From contig NZ_JAVFWN010000007.1 of NCBI RefSeq assembly GCF_030929495.1, forward strand, positions 62,001 through 126,000: a stretch of 64,000 nt of DNA, given 5' to 3'. The stretch comes from Nocardioides sp. LHD-245. GTDB taxonomy: Bacteria; Actinomycetota; Actinomycetes; Propionibacteriales; Nocardioidaceae. Positions 16,150 through 25,840 of this stretch are shown here, in pieces (position 1 is the stretch's first letter; every line of letters starts with the position of its first letter). Position numbers and translations under genes: made by a program. The notes beneath the pieces are model-generated. The model did no database searches, was not told the DNA's origin, and saw only the letters and a list, made by a program, of their open reading frames with translations.

Positions 16150-17106
16150 ATGGAGAACCATCGAGATGTTGTGGTCATCGGTGCCGGCGCAGCCGGTCTG
16201 TCGGCGGCGCTCGTGTTGACGCGGGCGCGTGCCAACGTGCTGGTGGTCGAGGACGGGACGCCACGGAACGCGCAGGCAGCTCATATGCACGGCTTCGTCT
16301 CACGCGACGGCGTCGATCCCGCAGAGTTCCTCGAGATCGGTCGACGAGAGGTGGTGGGGTACGGCGCCGAGTTCGTGCATGCCCGGGTGGTGGACGCCCG
16401 GAGCCACGCGGATGGTGGCTTCGTGGTCACCTTGGACTCGGGCGTAATGATGACGACTCGTGCGGTCTTGGACGCGACGGGCCTGACTGATGAGCTTCCT
16501 GACATCGCCGGGGTGCGAGAACTGTGGGGATCGGCAGTGCACCACTGTCCGCACTGCCACGGCCACGAAGTCGCCGACCGGAACCTCGTCGTCATCGGCG
16601 GACAGGCACCTGCCATGACGCTTCACCAGGCAGCGCTGCTGCGCCGCTACAGCGACCGCGTGACCCTCTGTCCCCACGACATGGACATCCAGGAGAACGA
16701 ACGCGGCCGCTTGGAGGCGTTCGGGGTGCGGATCAAGGATGGCACCGTCGCCCGGCTTCGAGGCGACCAGGGTCGCCTGATCGGCATCGAATTGGTTGAC
16801 GGCACAATGGTGGAGTGCGAGGCGGCGTTCATCGCACCCCAGCCCCGGCCCAACGACGCGATCCTTCACGCATTGGGCTGCGCGACTGTGCCGGATACCG
16901 GGTGGGTGGCGGTCGAGGGGCCGGGCGCAACGAGTGTTCCCGGTGTCTGGGCCTGCGGCAACGTGGTCAATCCCCGCGCACAGGTCATCACCGCCGCCGG
17001 CGAGGCCTCCGCTGCTGCGATCGCCATCACGTCGTGGCTCCTGGAGACGGACATCGAAGCCGCGGTAGAACGGGCGGACACGAGCACACCACGGGGCCGC
17101 TCATGA
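16150..17106 (+). CDS. Thioredoxin-reductase-like FAD/NAD(P) oxidoreductase
   Basis: A 318-residue flavoprotein with an N-terminal dinucleotide fold (VVVIGAGAAGLSAALVLTRA), a central CPHCHG motif near residue 137, matching the redox cysteine pair of thioredoxin-reductase-like proteins, and a C-terminal GVWACGNVVNPRAQVITAAGEA. It probably reduces a thiol or small disulfide, or supports drug modification. ATG 16150 is chosen because GGAGGT lies seven bases upstream; GTG and ATG codons at 16141 and 16144 sit on that site. ATGA overlap couples it to the MFS gene. Confidence 0.85.
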   Translation: MENHRDVVVIGAGAAGLSAALVLTRARANVLVVEDGTPRNAQAAHMHGFVSRDGVDPAEFLEIGRREVVGYGAEFVHARVVDARSHADGGFVVTLDSGVMMTTRAVLDATGLTDELPDIAGVRELWGSAVHHCPHCHGHEVADRNLVVIGGQAPAMTLHQAALLRRYSDRVTLCPHDMDIQENERGRLEAFGVRIKDGTVARLRGDQGRLIGIELVDGTMVECEAAFIAPQPRPNDAILHALGCATVPDTGWVAVEGPGATSVPGVWACGNVVNPRAQVITAAGEASAAAIAITSWLLETDIEAAVERADTSTPRGRS

Positions 17107-18290
17107 CTGCCGTCGCTGCCCCAGCGCGGGCGAGTGTGCTGCCGCTGGGGGTGTATCTGCTCGCGTTCAGTCTCTTCGCCATGGGCAGCGCCGAGTTCCT
17201 CCTCGCCGGAGTGCTTCCCGCCGTCGCTGCCGATATCGAGGTCAGCATCGCCACGGTCGGCTGGCTCATCACCGCGTTCGCCATCGGCGTTGTCCTCGGC
17301 GGCCCACCCTTCGCGGTCATCAGTTTGCATTGGCCGCGCAGGACCGCGCTCGTGCTAACCCAGCTCGCCTTCGCCGCCTGCATCGCCGCCGGACTCATCG
17401 TCGGCACCTACCCCGCGCTGCTCGCCACCCGGTTCCTCGCCGGACTCGCCTACGCAGGATTCTTCGCCGTCGCGGCAGTCACCGCCGTCAGCATGGTCCC
17501 GCCAGAACGCGCCGCGCGTGCATCCGGTGTGGTCGTCAGCGGGCTCAGCCTGGCGATGATCCTCGGCGGTCCCGCCGGAACTCTGATCGCCTACAACACC
17601 GGCTGGCAGGGCGGGTTCTGGCTGGTCGTAGTGCTGACACTCATCGGAGCAGTCGCCGTCGTCGCCGCGATGCCTCGCACCGCTGCAGTGGAGCGACCGT
17701 CGGTGAGCCGAGAGCTTCGCACAATGCGGCGACCGCGCCTCTGGCTCGTGTACGCGGTCACCTTGCTCACTACTGCGGCCTACATGATCACCTTCAACTA
17801 CCTCGCCGAAGTCCTGACCCAGGTCACCCGAATCCCCGATGCCTGGATCGCCGCCGTGCTCGTCCTCTTCGGCATCGGCGCCTACCTAGGACTCGCTATC
17901 GGGGGCCGGATCTCCGATCGGCACCCCCACTTCACGCTGATCATCGGATCTACGGGGATCGCCATCTGTTCGGTGCTGATCGCATCCCTCGCCACGCAGG
18001 CGCTGGCCGTCATCCCGCTCGTGTTCCTGCTCGGAGTATCCGGCTTCTTGATCAACCCCGCCCTCTACAGCCGTGTCTTCGCCCTCGCCGCCAGCGCGCC
18101 GACCCTGGCCGGAGCCACCACCGTGTCTGCGTTCCAGCTGGGAATCAGCTTCGTGCCTCTCCTGGCCGGCGTCGTCCTCAACGCTGGTGCGTCCATCACG
18201 ATCGTGGCCTGGATCGGCGCCGGGCTCGCTACCATCACAGTCCCCCTCGTCCTCATCGACCGCAGGGCTACACGGGCGGGGACGACCTGA
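17103..18290 (+). CDS. MFS drug efflux transporter, 12-helix DHA1 type
   Basis: A 395-residue inner-membrane transporter with a family-typical start (YLLAFSLFAMGSAEFLLAGVLPAVAADI) that resembles the AraJ/Cmx-like efflux group. About 12 helices are visible, with a central loop around residue 200 (VERPSVSRELRTMRRPRLW). It is translationally coupled to the upstream flavoprotein, suggesting export of a compound the flavoprotein modifies. The stop coincides with the start of an ISL3 scar, so the extreme C-terminus might be altered. Substrate unknown. Confidence 0.85.
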   Translation: MTAVAAPARASVLPLGVYLLAFSLFAMGSAEFLLAGVLPAVAADIEVSIATVGWLITAFAIGVVLGGPPFAVISLHWPRRTALVLTQLAFAACIAAGLIVGTYPALLATRFLAGLAYAGFFAVAAVTAVSMVPPERAARASGVVVSGLSLAMILGGPAGTLIAYNTGWQGGFWLVVVLTLIGAVAVVAAMPRTAAVERPSVSRELRTMRRPRLWLVYAVTLLTTAAYMITFNYLAEVLTQVTRIPDAWIAAVLVLFGIGAYLGLAIGGRISDRHPHFTLIIGSTGIAICSVLIASLATQALAVIPLVFLLGVSGFLINPALYSRVFALAASAPTLAGATTVSAFQLGISFVPLLAGVVLNAGASITIVAWIGAGLATITVPLVLIDRRATRAGTT

Positions 18291-18475
18291 CGGCCGTTGC
18301 TGGCTCTGCCGGCGTCGGAGTAGGCCAGGAAGGCCTCGCGCCACTGCTTGAGCGTCTTCCCGAGCCGGCGGATCTCTGGCATTGGGCAGGTCGGCAGCGA
18401 CGCGGGGACCTTCTCCGCGATCCGCCGGCCCTCGACCGAACTCGACGCCTTGTACGCCACCTTGGACTTCTGTGC
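18290..18475 (-). pseudogene. ISL3-family transposase fragment
   Basis: The minus-strand frame reads VEGRRIAEKVPASLPTCP, then MPEIRRLGKTLKQWREAFLAY, then SDAGRASNG. This matches the stretch of ISL3 transposases that precedes the GTEAVNGLIE motif. The rest of the gene is absent on both sides. The fragment abuts the 3' end of the MFS gene exactly. It has no start codon and is a scar of a lost element. Confidence 0.65.
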
Positions 18476-18776
18476 ACAGCCACGTCAGAGCCTCCCGGTG
18501 GGACCGTCCCGTCCGCGCGACCGACGCTATTGAGTCCTCGTGAGGGACCGACGTTCAAGCGAACATGAGCGCACGTGCAGACTGGCAGTCTCCAGTGGAC
18601 ACTCAGGTTCCGCGACGAACCGTCGATATTCGCGGGAACTTCTAAAGAGCTCCTGTCATGCGTCCGGTGGTGTCGAAGAGTTCAAGCTCGGCGCGGGCAT
18701 CTGGTGCTGGACGACGAAGGAGCGGTTCTTGATCCGCCACAGTCCCTGGCCGGTGCCGAGCGTCGGTAGGGACTGC
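18476..18776. other. Noncoding stretch between IS scars
   Basis: About 300 bases with short open frames on both strands but no convincing gene, ribosome site or recognisable motif. One stretch reads on the minus strand like PLLRRPAPDARAELELFD, without a start codon. It is probably degraded transposon DNA. Confidence 0.4.
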
Positions 18777-18869
18777 TGAATCGCCCCCGGGTCTGGTGGA
18801 GGCCCCAAGAATCTCGACTACGCGGAACCCGGGACACACCAGAATCCCCACGAAACCCGGGGCGATTCA
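18777..18869. repeat. 93-bp MITE-like unit with 15-bp terminal inverted repeats
   Basis: The ends TGAATCGCCCC-CGGGT (18777-18792, one extra C) and ACCCGGGGCGATTCA (18855-18869) are inverted repeats. An internal CTGGTG/CACCAG pair lies inside. The ends resemble those of actinobacterial IS3-type elements. It has no coding capacity and could be a MITE or a solo pair of IS ends. Confidence 0.5.
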
Positions 18870-18919
18870 CTGCTGCACGAACGGGTGCCAGGTCAACCTG
18901 GCACCCGTTCGTGCAGCAG
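18870..18919. repeat. 50-bp near-perfect palindrome made of IS3-type ends
   Basis: Arms 18870-18893 and 18896-18919 are fully complementary (24 bp) with a 2-base centre. Each arm begins CTGCTGCACGAACGGGTG, identical to the right terminal repeat of the IS3 element at 13,494, except that both arms continue GCC instead of ACA. It directly abuts the MITE-like unit. It could act as a transcription terminator for the 1,528-residue gene on the minus strand, which stops at 18,987. Confidence 0.75.
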
Positions 18920-18986
18920 GTCCAATCTCGTGAGCGAGGGGCCCCGGTCCGCAACACGCTCCATCGACCGGGTCGCTACATACCGT

Positions 18987-21900
18987 CTAATTCTGGGGCC
19001 GGGACTCCGCGGTGTGGGTGGCAGATATCCCCGCGTAGAGGCGCGGCTGGTAGGTGTTCGGCTCAAGGTAGGTCGACGCGAAGGCAAGAACGCTGCCGTT
19101 GCCGCTGATGGATGTCCAGCCGCCTGGGTCAGTGGGGTGTGCGAACCATCCGTCGGGAGGCGTGACGATTGGCGCGATGGTTCCTTCGGTGCGGTCCCAC
19201 ACGAGCGTGGTGCCGTTGCAGGCGACGTGTTGTCCGTCGTCGCTGATGGTGGGTGTCGCGGTGACGGGGCCTTCCGGACTGCACCAGTTGCCGTCCTCGT
19301 AGGGATCGCGTTCGAAGGTGTTGTCGGCTCGATGCCAGACGAAGACGTCCCAGCTGGAGCCGTCGTCACCTTCGACGATATTGCTGGCTGAGGACTCGAA
19401 GGCGACGAAGTTGCCGTCTCCGCTGATCGCCGGCCGGCTTGCGTCGGGGTAGTCGAGTTCGGCGCCGTTGAGGCCGGAGGTGATTTTGGTGGATTGACCG
19501 GTTGTGGCGTCCCAGACACAGATAGCTTGAACGCTACCCCCGCCATCGATGATCTTGCCGGTCGTGTAGGCGACGTATCGTCCGTCGTTGCTGATCGCGT
19601 CCGGGCCGGACCAGCCTCCGGCATAGCCGTCGGCGCACTGCTGCGAGACCACAACATGCTGACCGGTGACTCGATCCCACCGGACGACTTGGCTTCGGCT
19701 GTGGCTGGGGTCTTCGGGGTCGGGTTGGTTGATGGGATAAGTGAGGTAGCGGCCACTGCCACTCATGGAGAGCCGTGCCGGGCCGTCGACGAGCGGGAGC
19801 GGGCCTGGGTTCATTCGGGTGAGTCGGTTTCCTGTTCCGTATCGATCCCAGATGAAGATGTCCGTGGTGCCGGCCTCGTCGCCGGCGACGAGGTTGCTTG
19901 CGGTCGATGCGAATGCGATGTATCGGGCGTCGCTGCTGATTGTGGTCAGCCACGAGTCGGCGTTCGGGTAACCCCCGTCGATTGCGGAGCTGATGCGCTG
20001 GACTGCGCCCGTTGAGCGGTCCCATAGCTCGATGGTTGCCAGCACATTTCCGTTGACGTATTCATACGAGCGGTGGGCGATGTAGCGGCCACTGAAGTTC
20101 ACCGAGGGAAGCCCTTGGCTCATTGACGTCCCTGATCCCCAGGGCGGATCCTCTACGTGCAGCCGCATCGCGACCTGGGCGAGTTGACCGTTGACGTCGC
20201 GCACCTGGAGTGTGAAGTCGTAGGTGCCTGCCGCGTTTGGCCGACCGTAGAGTTTGCCGCTGGTGGTGACGTAGATGCCAGCCAGTCCCAGTTCGGACCT
20301 GCCTGTGGTGACTGCGAACCGGTACGGGGGTACGCCGCCGCGGGCGCCGAGGGTGGTTTCGTAGTCGAGGCCGGTGGCCGCGTTGATGGTGGTCTGGTTG
20401 GTGATCTGCATGGGCGCCCCGGGTTGAGTGTTCTGGTTGGCCCATCCACCGGCGACGTAGCCGGCCAGCCAGGCGTCATCGTGGACGTTCTGGTAGTGGT
20501 CGCCGTGGATCGCCATTCCGCCGTCTATGGGCATGGCGCCGGGGTCGCAGACCGAGTCGCCGTGATCGCAGACTGAGATGAATCGTGGGCGGATGTAGTC
20601 CGGGATCGCTGCCCGGCGGGCGTAGTCGCGTGACCCGCGGCCGACGCCTGCGAGTGGGTACCAGGTGATGCCGTTCGACGGCGACGCGGTGCCCCAGTTC
20701 TGCGAGCCTTCGAATGCGAGCCGGTCACCGTCAGCAATCGCGAGGACGGCGAGGAGCTGGCGAGTGTCCTGGAGGCCGGTGTCCCACATCACTCGGTGGA
20801 CGACCATCGCGCCCTGGGAGTAGCCAGACAGGACATATCTCTCGCTCGGGCACAGTCGGCTGCGGTGGTAGAGGAAGTTGCGGGCGTCCTCGACGCCGGT
20901 GCGTAGACCGGCGAAGTAGGTATCGCCAACGTCGACGGCGATCGCGTCGACGGCTTGAGCGGGGTAAGTCACTGCGTAGTAGCCAACACGGCGGGCGGAG
21001 AGACTCGTCTTGAAGCCTTCCCAGACGTTGGCTACGCGGGTGCCGAATCCGTCGGCACTGTCGCTGGCCTCACCGGAGCCTCGAGCACCGACGAACACGA
21101 TGTCTTGGCATGGGGCGGAGAGAACGTGCTGGAGCTGCACCACCGAAATCCAACCGTCCGGCAGCGTGGTTTCTCCGGCTGGTGTTTGATCTTCTGTCGA
21201 GCCAGTGGTGTTGGCCCATGTCTCGGGGGTGTCCGGCGGAAGCGTCATCCTGCTGGATCGCCTCTTCGCTGTGTTCGAGCAGGCCGATTTCTGTTGTGCC
21301 TGCGTCATCGCCTGGGCGCTCCGGACTGTTGTGAGTGCCGATTTCGCGTGCTTGACCTTCTTCTTGAGTTTCCCAACCTTGCCCTGCTGGTTCGCCTTCT
21401 TGGCCTTGCGGAGCTTCTTCTTGAGCTTGGCCAGCTTCTTCTCAGCTTTGGTGACCGCTGCGGCTGCGACCATGGCGTTGTCGGTGGTGTTCTGACAGGC
21501 CGGTGTGCCGGGTCCAGTGCTGGGCATCGTGGGGTCGTCTGTAGGCGTGGCGCCCGTCACTACCGCGGACGTGGCGTTGGAAGCGACTGCCGCACTGATG
21601 TAGCCGTCCTTGGATGCCTCGACCAGTACAGACAACTGCTGGCCCACCTGTTCGGAGGTCGGTGTGAAGGAGCTCTGGGTGGCTCCGGAGATCGGTGTCT
21701 CGTCGGCGTACCACTGGAATGTCAGCGTGGCATCGCTCGGATTCCACTGGCCTGGGTCGATGGCCAGTTCAGCTCCGACGGTCGCAGCCGTCGGGATGCT
21801 CGGCGGTGTCTGGTTGAGCACCTCCGGTTGCCCGGAGTCGCGGGCGACGAGGTCAGCGTCGATCCCGGCCAATGCGTCGGGTGCTGCCACGGCAACGTCG

Positions 21901-23573
21901 AGGGCGTCTGCCATCGTCGCCCCATCGTTGTACCAGGACGGGAGGTAGGTCGCGTCCTCCTCGGCGAACACGAATCGGTACAGACCGTCGGGCACCCGCA
22001 GCACGTACCGCCCGTCCGTCCCCGTCCCCGTCACCGCACTGCGCACGGCTGCCCAAACCGGATTCTCCGTGTCTGGATAGAATCGGTACGCGGTGACGGT
22101 GACATTCGCCGTTGCGAGACCGTCATGCAGGACGATGCCGCTCACGGTGGCGACCTGCGCCGGTGCGAGCTCAACGTCGACTCCGGTCACCGGCTGATCA
22201 CTGACCGGCACATCGGCTGCCTCATCGAGACTGGCCGACGGTCCGTAATAGCCGTCCGCCCACGCCCCCGTCGGATCGATCGCCCCGACGCGGTAGGTCG
22301 CTCCGGGAGTTGCAGGCAACCGGTAGCGCCCCTCTGCGTCGGTGCGGCCCTCGACGATCTCAACCCGATCGTCGTTGTGGGTGCTGTCCTGGTCGTTGTG
22401 CTGCTGGGCGAAGCCGACCACAATGATCCCGGGCAGCGGAGCGCCGTCGCCCCGTACGACTCCCTGAAGCGCGGCTGCGGGCGCCAGTTGGGCATCGAGG
22501 TCGCCGTAGCCTGTCTCGGAAACCTCGATGTCGGCGGCATCCGTCAAGGTGTCGGCTCCCGAGGCGTACTCGGGTCGCCACATGCCCTTGGGGTCGTGGA
22601 ACCCGATTCGGTAGGTCCCGGCGGGTGCGTAGAGGTCATACGACCCGTCCGTGTTCGTCGTGGCTGAGCGTGTGCTCAGCCACGTAGGACCGTCGTGGCC
22701 CTGGACCTCCTGATAAGCCACCACATCGATGCCGGCAAGCGGCCTTGCTTCCTCGGGCCCGCTGCCATCTGTGACGATTCCGTGGATGGCCGGCAGCTCA
22801 TCGACCGCCATATCGACGCCGGTCGCACCTGCACCGTCGACAGTGACCGAAGATGCGTCCGCCACACTTACCTGCTGCCCGAAGAACACGGGCTCCCAGC
22901 GGCCGGCATCGTCGCTGACACCCACCCGATACACCCCAGGCGCCACCCTGAGCTCGTAATGCCCATCGCGGTCAGTCGCGGCCGTCTCGGCATAGCGCCA
23001 GACCAAACGACTGACACCATCGACCTCCTCCGGGTCCTGGATCCACGCTGCCACCGTCAAACCAGCGATCGCCGTCCCCGTGGCTCCAGCATCAGTCACC
23101 GTGCCCGTGATGGACACGGCCGCTGTCAACGCGACATCAACGGTTTGGGTTTCGCCAGCACCGACCATGACCGTCGCAGCGGTCTCCAGATCCTGGCCGC
23201 CGGTCCACGTGGGCAGGTACCCGGAGTTGTCCCCGCCGTCAGCAAAACGCAGTCGATAGTCGCCTGCATCGAGCTCGACCGAGTACTGGCCGGAGCCGTC
23301 GGTCTCGACGCTGGCCGACCACGCCCAATGCTCACGCTCCGCGCCATCAACGACGGCCACTTCGCGGTGGTAGACGTCGACTGCGATCCCCGGCAAGCCC
23401 TGCCCGGTCTGCTCCTCAGTGACCTGACCAGCGATCAGCCCGATCGTCGAACCGGAACCAGTGGTAGCCGCGATCGGAGCCGAGGCAACTGTCAGCCCCC
23501 CGAACGCAACGCAGAACGCGAACAAGCCAACGACAACACCTCGGCGCACAGACTTCCCCCACGAATCGATCAC
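18987..23573 (-). CDS. Very large secreted protein: CnaB-like repeats, Ig-like, Lys-rich coil, cutinase and beta-propeller
   Basis: A 1,528-residue protein. Signal peptide at 1-36. Five carboxypeptidase-regulatory/CnaB-like beta-sandwich repeats lie near 44-150, 153-255, 262-362, 368-470 and 476-575. Then come an Ig-like domain (588-674), a lysine-rich helical segment between Cys693 and Cys765, and a cutinase-type esterase domain (818-1035). The esterase has GYSQG with Ser919, Asp1006 inside a C1002-C1009 loop, His1026 and a C822/C908 pair. A putative Ig domain (1055-1142) and TolB/WD40-like propeller blades (1155-1525) follow. GTG 23573 lacks a clear ribosome site. The catalytic residues look intact, so a surface ester- or lipid-hydrolase is likely. 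Confidence 0.82.
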   Translation of the reverse strand: MIDSWGKSVRRGVVVGLFAFCVAFGGLTVASAPIAATTGSGSTIGLIAGQVTEEQTGQGLPGIAVDVYHREVAVVDGAEREHWAWSASVETDGSGQYSVELDAGDYRLRFADGGDNSGYLPTWTGGQDLETAATVMVGAGETQTVDVALTAAVSITGTVTDAGATGTAIAGLTVAAWIQDPEEVDGVSRLVWRYAETAATDRDGHYELRVAPGVYRVGVSDDAGRWEPVFFGQQVSVADASSVTVDGAGATGVDMAVDELPAIHGIVTDGSGPEEARPLAGIDVVAYQEVQGHDGPTWLSTRSATTNTDGSYDLYAPAGTYRIGFHDPKGMWRPEYASGADTLTDAADIEVSETGYGDLDAQLAPAAALQGVVRGDGAPLPGIIVVGFAQQHNDQDSTHNDDRVEIVEGRTDAEGRYRLPATPGATYRVGAIDPTGAWADGYYGPSASLDEAADVPVSDQPVTGVDVELAPAQVATVSGIVLHDGLATANVTVTAYRFYPDTENPVWAAVRSAVTGTGTDGRYVLRVPDGLYRFVFAEEDATYLPSWYNDGATMADALDVAVAAPDALAGIDADLVARDSGQPEVLNQTPPSIPTAATVGAELAIDPGQWNPSDATLTFQWYADETPISGATQSSFTPTSEQVGQQLSVLVEASKDGYISAAVASNATSAVVTGATPTDDPTMPSTGPGTPACQNTTDNAMVAAAAVTKAEKKLAKLKKKLRKAKKANQQGKVGKLKKKVKHAKSALTTVRSAQAMTQAQQKSACSNTAKRRSSRMTLPPDTPETWANTTGSTEDQTPAGETTLPDGWISVVQLQHVLSAPCQDIVFVGARGSGEASDSADGFGTRVANVWEGFKTSLSARRVGYYAVTYPAQAVDAIAVDVGDTYFAGLRTGVEDARNFLYHRSRLCPSERYVLSGYSQGAMVVHRVMWDTGLQDTRQLLAVLAIADGDRLAFEGSQNWGTASPSNGITWYPLAGVGRGSRDYARRAAIPDYIRPRFISVCDHGDSVCDPGAMPIDGGMAIHGDHYQNVHDDAWLAGYVAGGWANQNTQPGAPMQITNQTTINAATGLDYETTLGARGGVPPYRFAVTTGRSELGLAGIYVTTSGKLYGRPNAAGTYDFTLQVRDVNGQLAQVAMRLHVEDPPWGSGTSMSQGLPSVNFSGRYIAHRSYEYVNGNVLATIELWDRSTGAVQRISSAIDGGYPNADSWLTTISSDARYIAFASTASNLVAGDEAGTTDIFIWDRYGTGNRLTRMNPGPLPLVDGPARLSMSGSGRYLTYPINQPDPEDPSHSRSQVVRWDRVTGQHVVVSQQCADGYAGGWSGPDAISNDGRYVAYTTGKIIDGGGSVQAICVWDATTGQSTKITSGLNGAELDYPDASRPAISGDGNFVAFESSASNIVEGDDGSSWDVFVWHRADNTFERDPYEDGNWCSPEGPVTATPTISDDGQHVACNGTTLVWDRTEGTIAPIVTPPDGWFAHPTDPGGWTSISGNGSVLAFASTYLEPNTYQPRLYAGISATHTAESRPQN

Positions 23574-23765
23574 GGCGCGATGCGCAGCCGGCCGGACAAC
23601 GACCGCTGCCTCTGGCGAACCTAGGCCATTCCCGACGTTCTTCGGGCGCCTTTGTCGGAATCGCCCCGGGGCGGGCCAACGTCACGCCGCGCACTCGGCA
23701 GGTGTCCGCACGACTGTAGACCCGTCGAACGCTATCGCTGAGGATCCGGCGAGGCGGCGTCAGTT

Positions 23766-23789
23766 CATCACCTCATCACCTCATCACCT
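23766..23789. repeat. Three tandem copies of CATCACCT
   Basis: Three perfect 8-base units occur in the gap between the divergent 1,528-residue gene (start at 23,573) and the phospholipase D-like gene. The rest of the 23,574-24,056 gap shows no convincing gene. An open frame from GTG 23,877 runs into the phospholipase frame and has an AGAAGGGA before it, so a longer N-terminus is possible. Confidence 0.5.
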
Positions 23790-24056
23790 CACGGGTCGCT
23801 CCCGCGGCCGCCTCGACGGCGCGCGTCCCCTTGAGCGGAGCCGGGCTCGTCCCAGAACCTCCTCTAGAAGGGAACGGTGGCATTGTCAGACAACCCGACG
23901 GCGGGGCTCGGTCGTGGGTACGCTGCTGGATCCACCCGGGAGCAACGCCACGAACTGGGTGAGTTGGAAGATCATCGCGGCACTTGGCTGAAGGAGCTTG
24001 GACATCGTGACGTCGAACTGGGGGCCTCGTTCATGAACCTTCTTCATCGAGACCGG

Positions 24057-25505
24057 ATGAATCCATCGCAGGATGGCCGGGTGACGTACCTGGGCCGGAG
24101 GTTTGTCACGGTCGTGTTCGCAACCACCATTGCTATCGCTGCACCCTGGGCATCGCCTCCTGCGGAAGCCGAGAATGTGCCGGACCCGGGCGTCGTGACT
24201 GCCCAGGTGTCTGTGGCGACAGCCGCGCCCGCCACTGCTCCGATGACGCAGGATCTGGCTGGTCGTGCGATCGCGCAGCGTGCGCCGAATCCGAACTACG
24301 TCGTGACTCCGGGCATCGTCTTCAACCACCCCTTCCGGGGGAAGAAGCGCGGGAAGATCCAACGCAAGATCATCAAGACCCTGAAGAACGTCCCCGCGGG
24401 CCAGACCGTCCGGCTCATGACCTGGAACTTCGACTCCCCGCTATTCACTCGCAAGTTCATCGCCGCGCACAAGCGCGGCGTGTCCGTGCAGATCATCATG
24501 GCCCGCGGTCTTGCCCGCGGGCAGGGCCCAGGCCGCTCCTACCCGACGTTGCGCAGCGCCCTGAAGAATGGCAACGCGGACCGGCCGAAGGAACTGCGCA
24601 GCTGGATCCGCACATGCAGTGCTACGTGCCGAGGCAAGGGCGGCGCGATGCACTCCAAGCTGATGCTGGTCAGCCGGTCGGGGGCGACGAGCTGGATCGC
24701 GATGCAAGGGTCCGGCAATTTCACCGGCGCGGCCGCGGTCCAGCAGTTCAACGACTGGACCACGATCACCGAGAACCAGTCGCTCTACGACGGCTGGATG
24801 ACGATGTGGAACCAGGCCAAGAAGGACAAGAACGCCAAGCCGCTGCGGTTCACCGTGCCCAGCACTACCACGCCGGGCGCCACGATCACCTCGATGTTCG
24901 CGCCCCACCGGCGTGAGATCGACCCTGCGCTGAAGGTCCTCAACAAGGTGCAGTGCACGGGCGCCGCGAACACCCCATCTGGTCGAACCAAAGTCCGTAT
25001 CGCCAACGCGGTGTGGGGCGACGAGCGCGGTGTCCAGGTCGCCCGCAAGGTCCGCCAACTGCGCGACCAGGGCTGCGATGTGCGGATCGTGTTCATGATG
25101 ATGCCGCTCAAGATCCGCAACATCCTCGCGGGCCTTCCCGCCAAGCAGATGGTCTACATCACCGGCGCAACCGCCAACAAGTTCAAAGACCGCTACGTCC
25201 ACCTCAAAGGGCTCTCCGTCCAGGGCAACCTGGACGGACGCAAGGACGGCAACGCCGTCCTGTCGAGCAGCGAGAACTGGACCCAGCTCGGCTGGCACTC
25301 CGACGAGCAGAACATCATCGTCTGGGACGACCCTGCCCTCGCAGAGAAGTACGCCGACCAGGTCGACCTCATCTACCGACAGGCGCCGCGCAGCCTCGCC
25401 AACTACGTCAACTCCGCCGATCCCAACGGCCGCGTTCTGCCTGGAACAGAGTTCCTCGCGCCCGAGGACTACCCGTTTGCCGACCTCGAAGCCGAACTGC
25501 ACTGA
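24057..25505 (+). CDS. Secreted phospholipase D-like protein
   Basis: A 482-residue protein with two PLD half-motifs: MHSKLMLVS with NFTG shortly after, near residues 197-222, and VHLKGLSVQG with SSSENWTQLG, near residues 379-405. This is the HxK...N arrangement of the phospholipase D superfamily, though the Asp usually following the Lys is replaced. A signal peptide is seen at about residues 10-38 (FVTVVFATTIAIAAPWASPPAEA). ATG 24057 places the signal near the N-terminus; starts at 24033 and 23877 are also in frame. It probably hydrolyses phosphodiesters outside the cell. Confidence 0.8.
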   Translation: MNPSQDGRVTYLGRRFVTVVFATTIAIAAPWASPPAEAENVPDPGVVTAQVSVATAAPATAPMTQDLAGRAIAQRAPNPNYVVTPGIVFNHPFRGKKRGKIQRKIIKTLKNVPAGQTVRLMTWNFDSPLFTRKFIAAHKRGVSVQIIMARGLARGQGPGRSYPTLRSALKNGNADRPKELRSWIRTCSATCRGKGGAMHSKLMLVSRSGATSWIAMQGSGNFTGAAAVQQFNDWTTITENQSLYDGWMTMWNQAKKDKNAKPLRFTVPSTTTPGATITSMFAPHRREIDPALKVLNKVQCTGAANTPSGRTKVRIANAVWGDERGVQVARKVRQLRDQGCDVRIVFMMMPLKIRNILAGLPAKQMVYITGATANKFKDRYVHLKGLSVQGNLDGRKDGNAVLSSSENWTQLGWHSDEQNIIVWDDPALAEKYADQVDLIYRQAPRSLANYVNSADPNGRVLPGTEFLAPEDYPFADLEAELH

Positions 25506-25840
25506 GGAGCCCTCGGATCGTCACCTGTTGGCCGGCCCTGGATCTGCTTGATCTAACCCGCCGGCAGCCGGCATTGCCCGTAGCGCGAGGATGAAGCCCT
25601 GACGGGTCCGGCCCATTGCCCCTTCGTTGGGGCCGCGCCAGACATGCTGGAGGAGACGTCGAGCGCCGACGGGTTGGCGCTCGAGTGTCGAGGCTCGTCG
25701 CTACGTTCGCCGACCGCTTCCGTCGTCATCCCAGGGGCCGTGAATCTCGGTGATGCTCGATGGTCGCAGCCCACGAGCGACGCTGGCGTCGGTATAGTGC
25801 CGGCGTCTGGCTCGCCAGATGGCGAGCTGAGGTCAATGCC
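25506..25840. promoter_or_regulatory. Intergenic region with leader hairpin before the surface-protein gene
   Basis: About 335 bases without a convincing gene. Near the end, GCTCGCCA (25810-25817) and TGGCGAGC (25820-25827) form a tight hairpin directly before GAGGT (25829-25833), the ribosome site of the next gene. A TATAGT at 25794-25799 could be a -10 element. Together these suggest a short structured leader. Confidence 0.4.
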
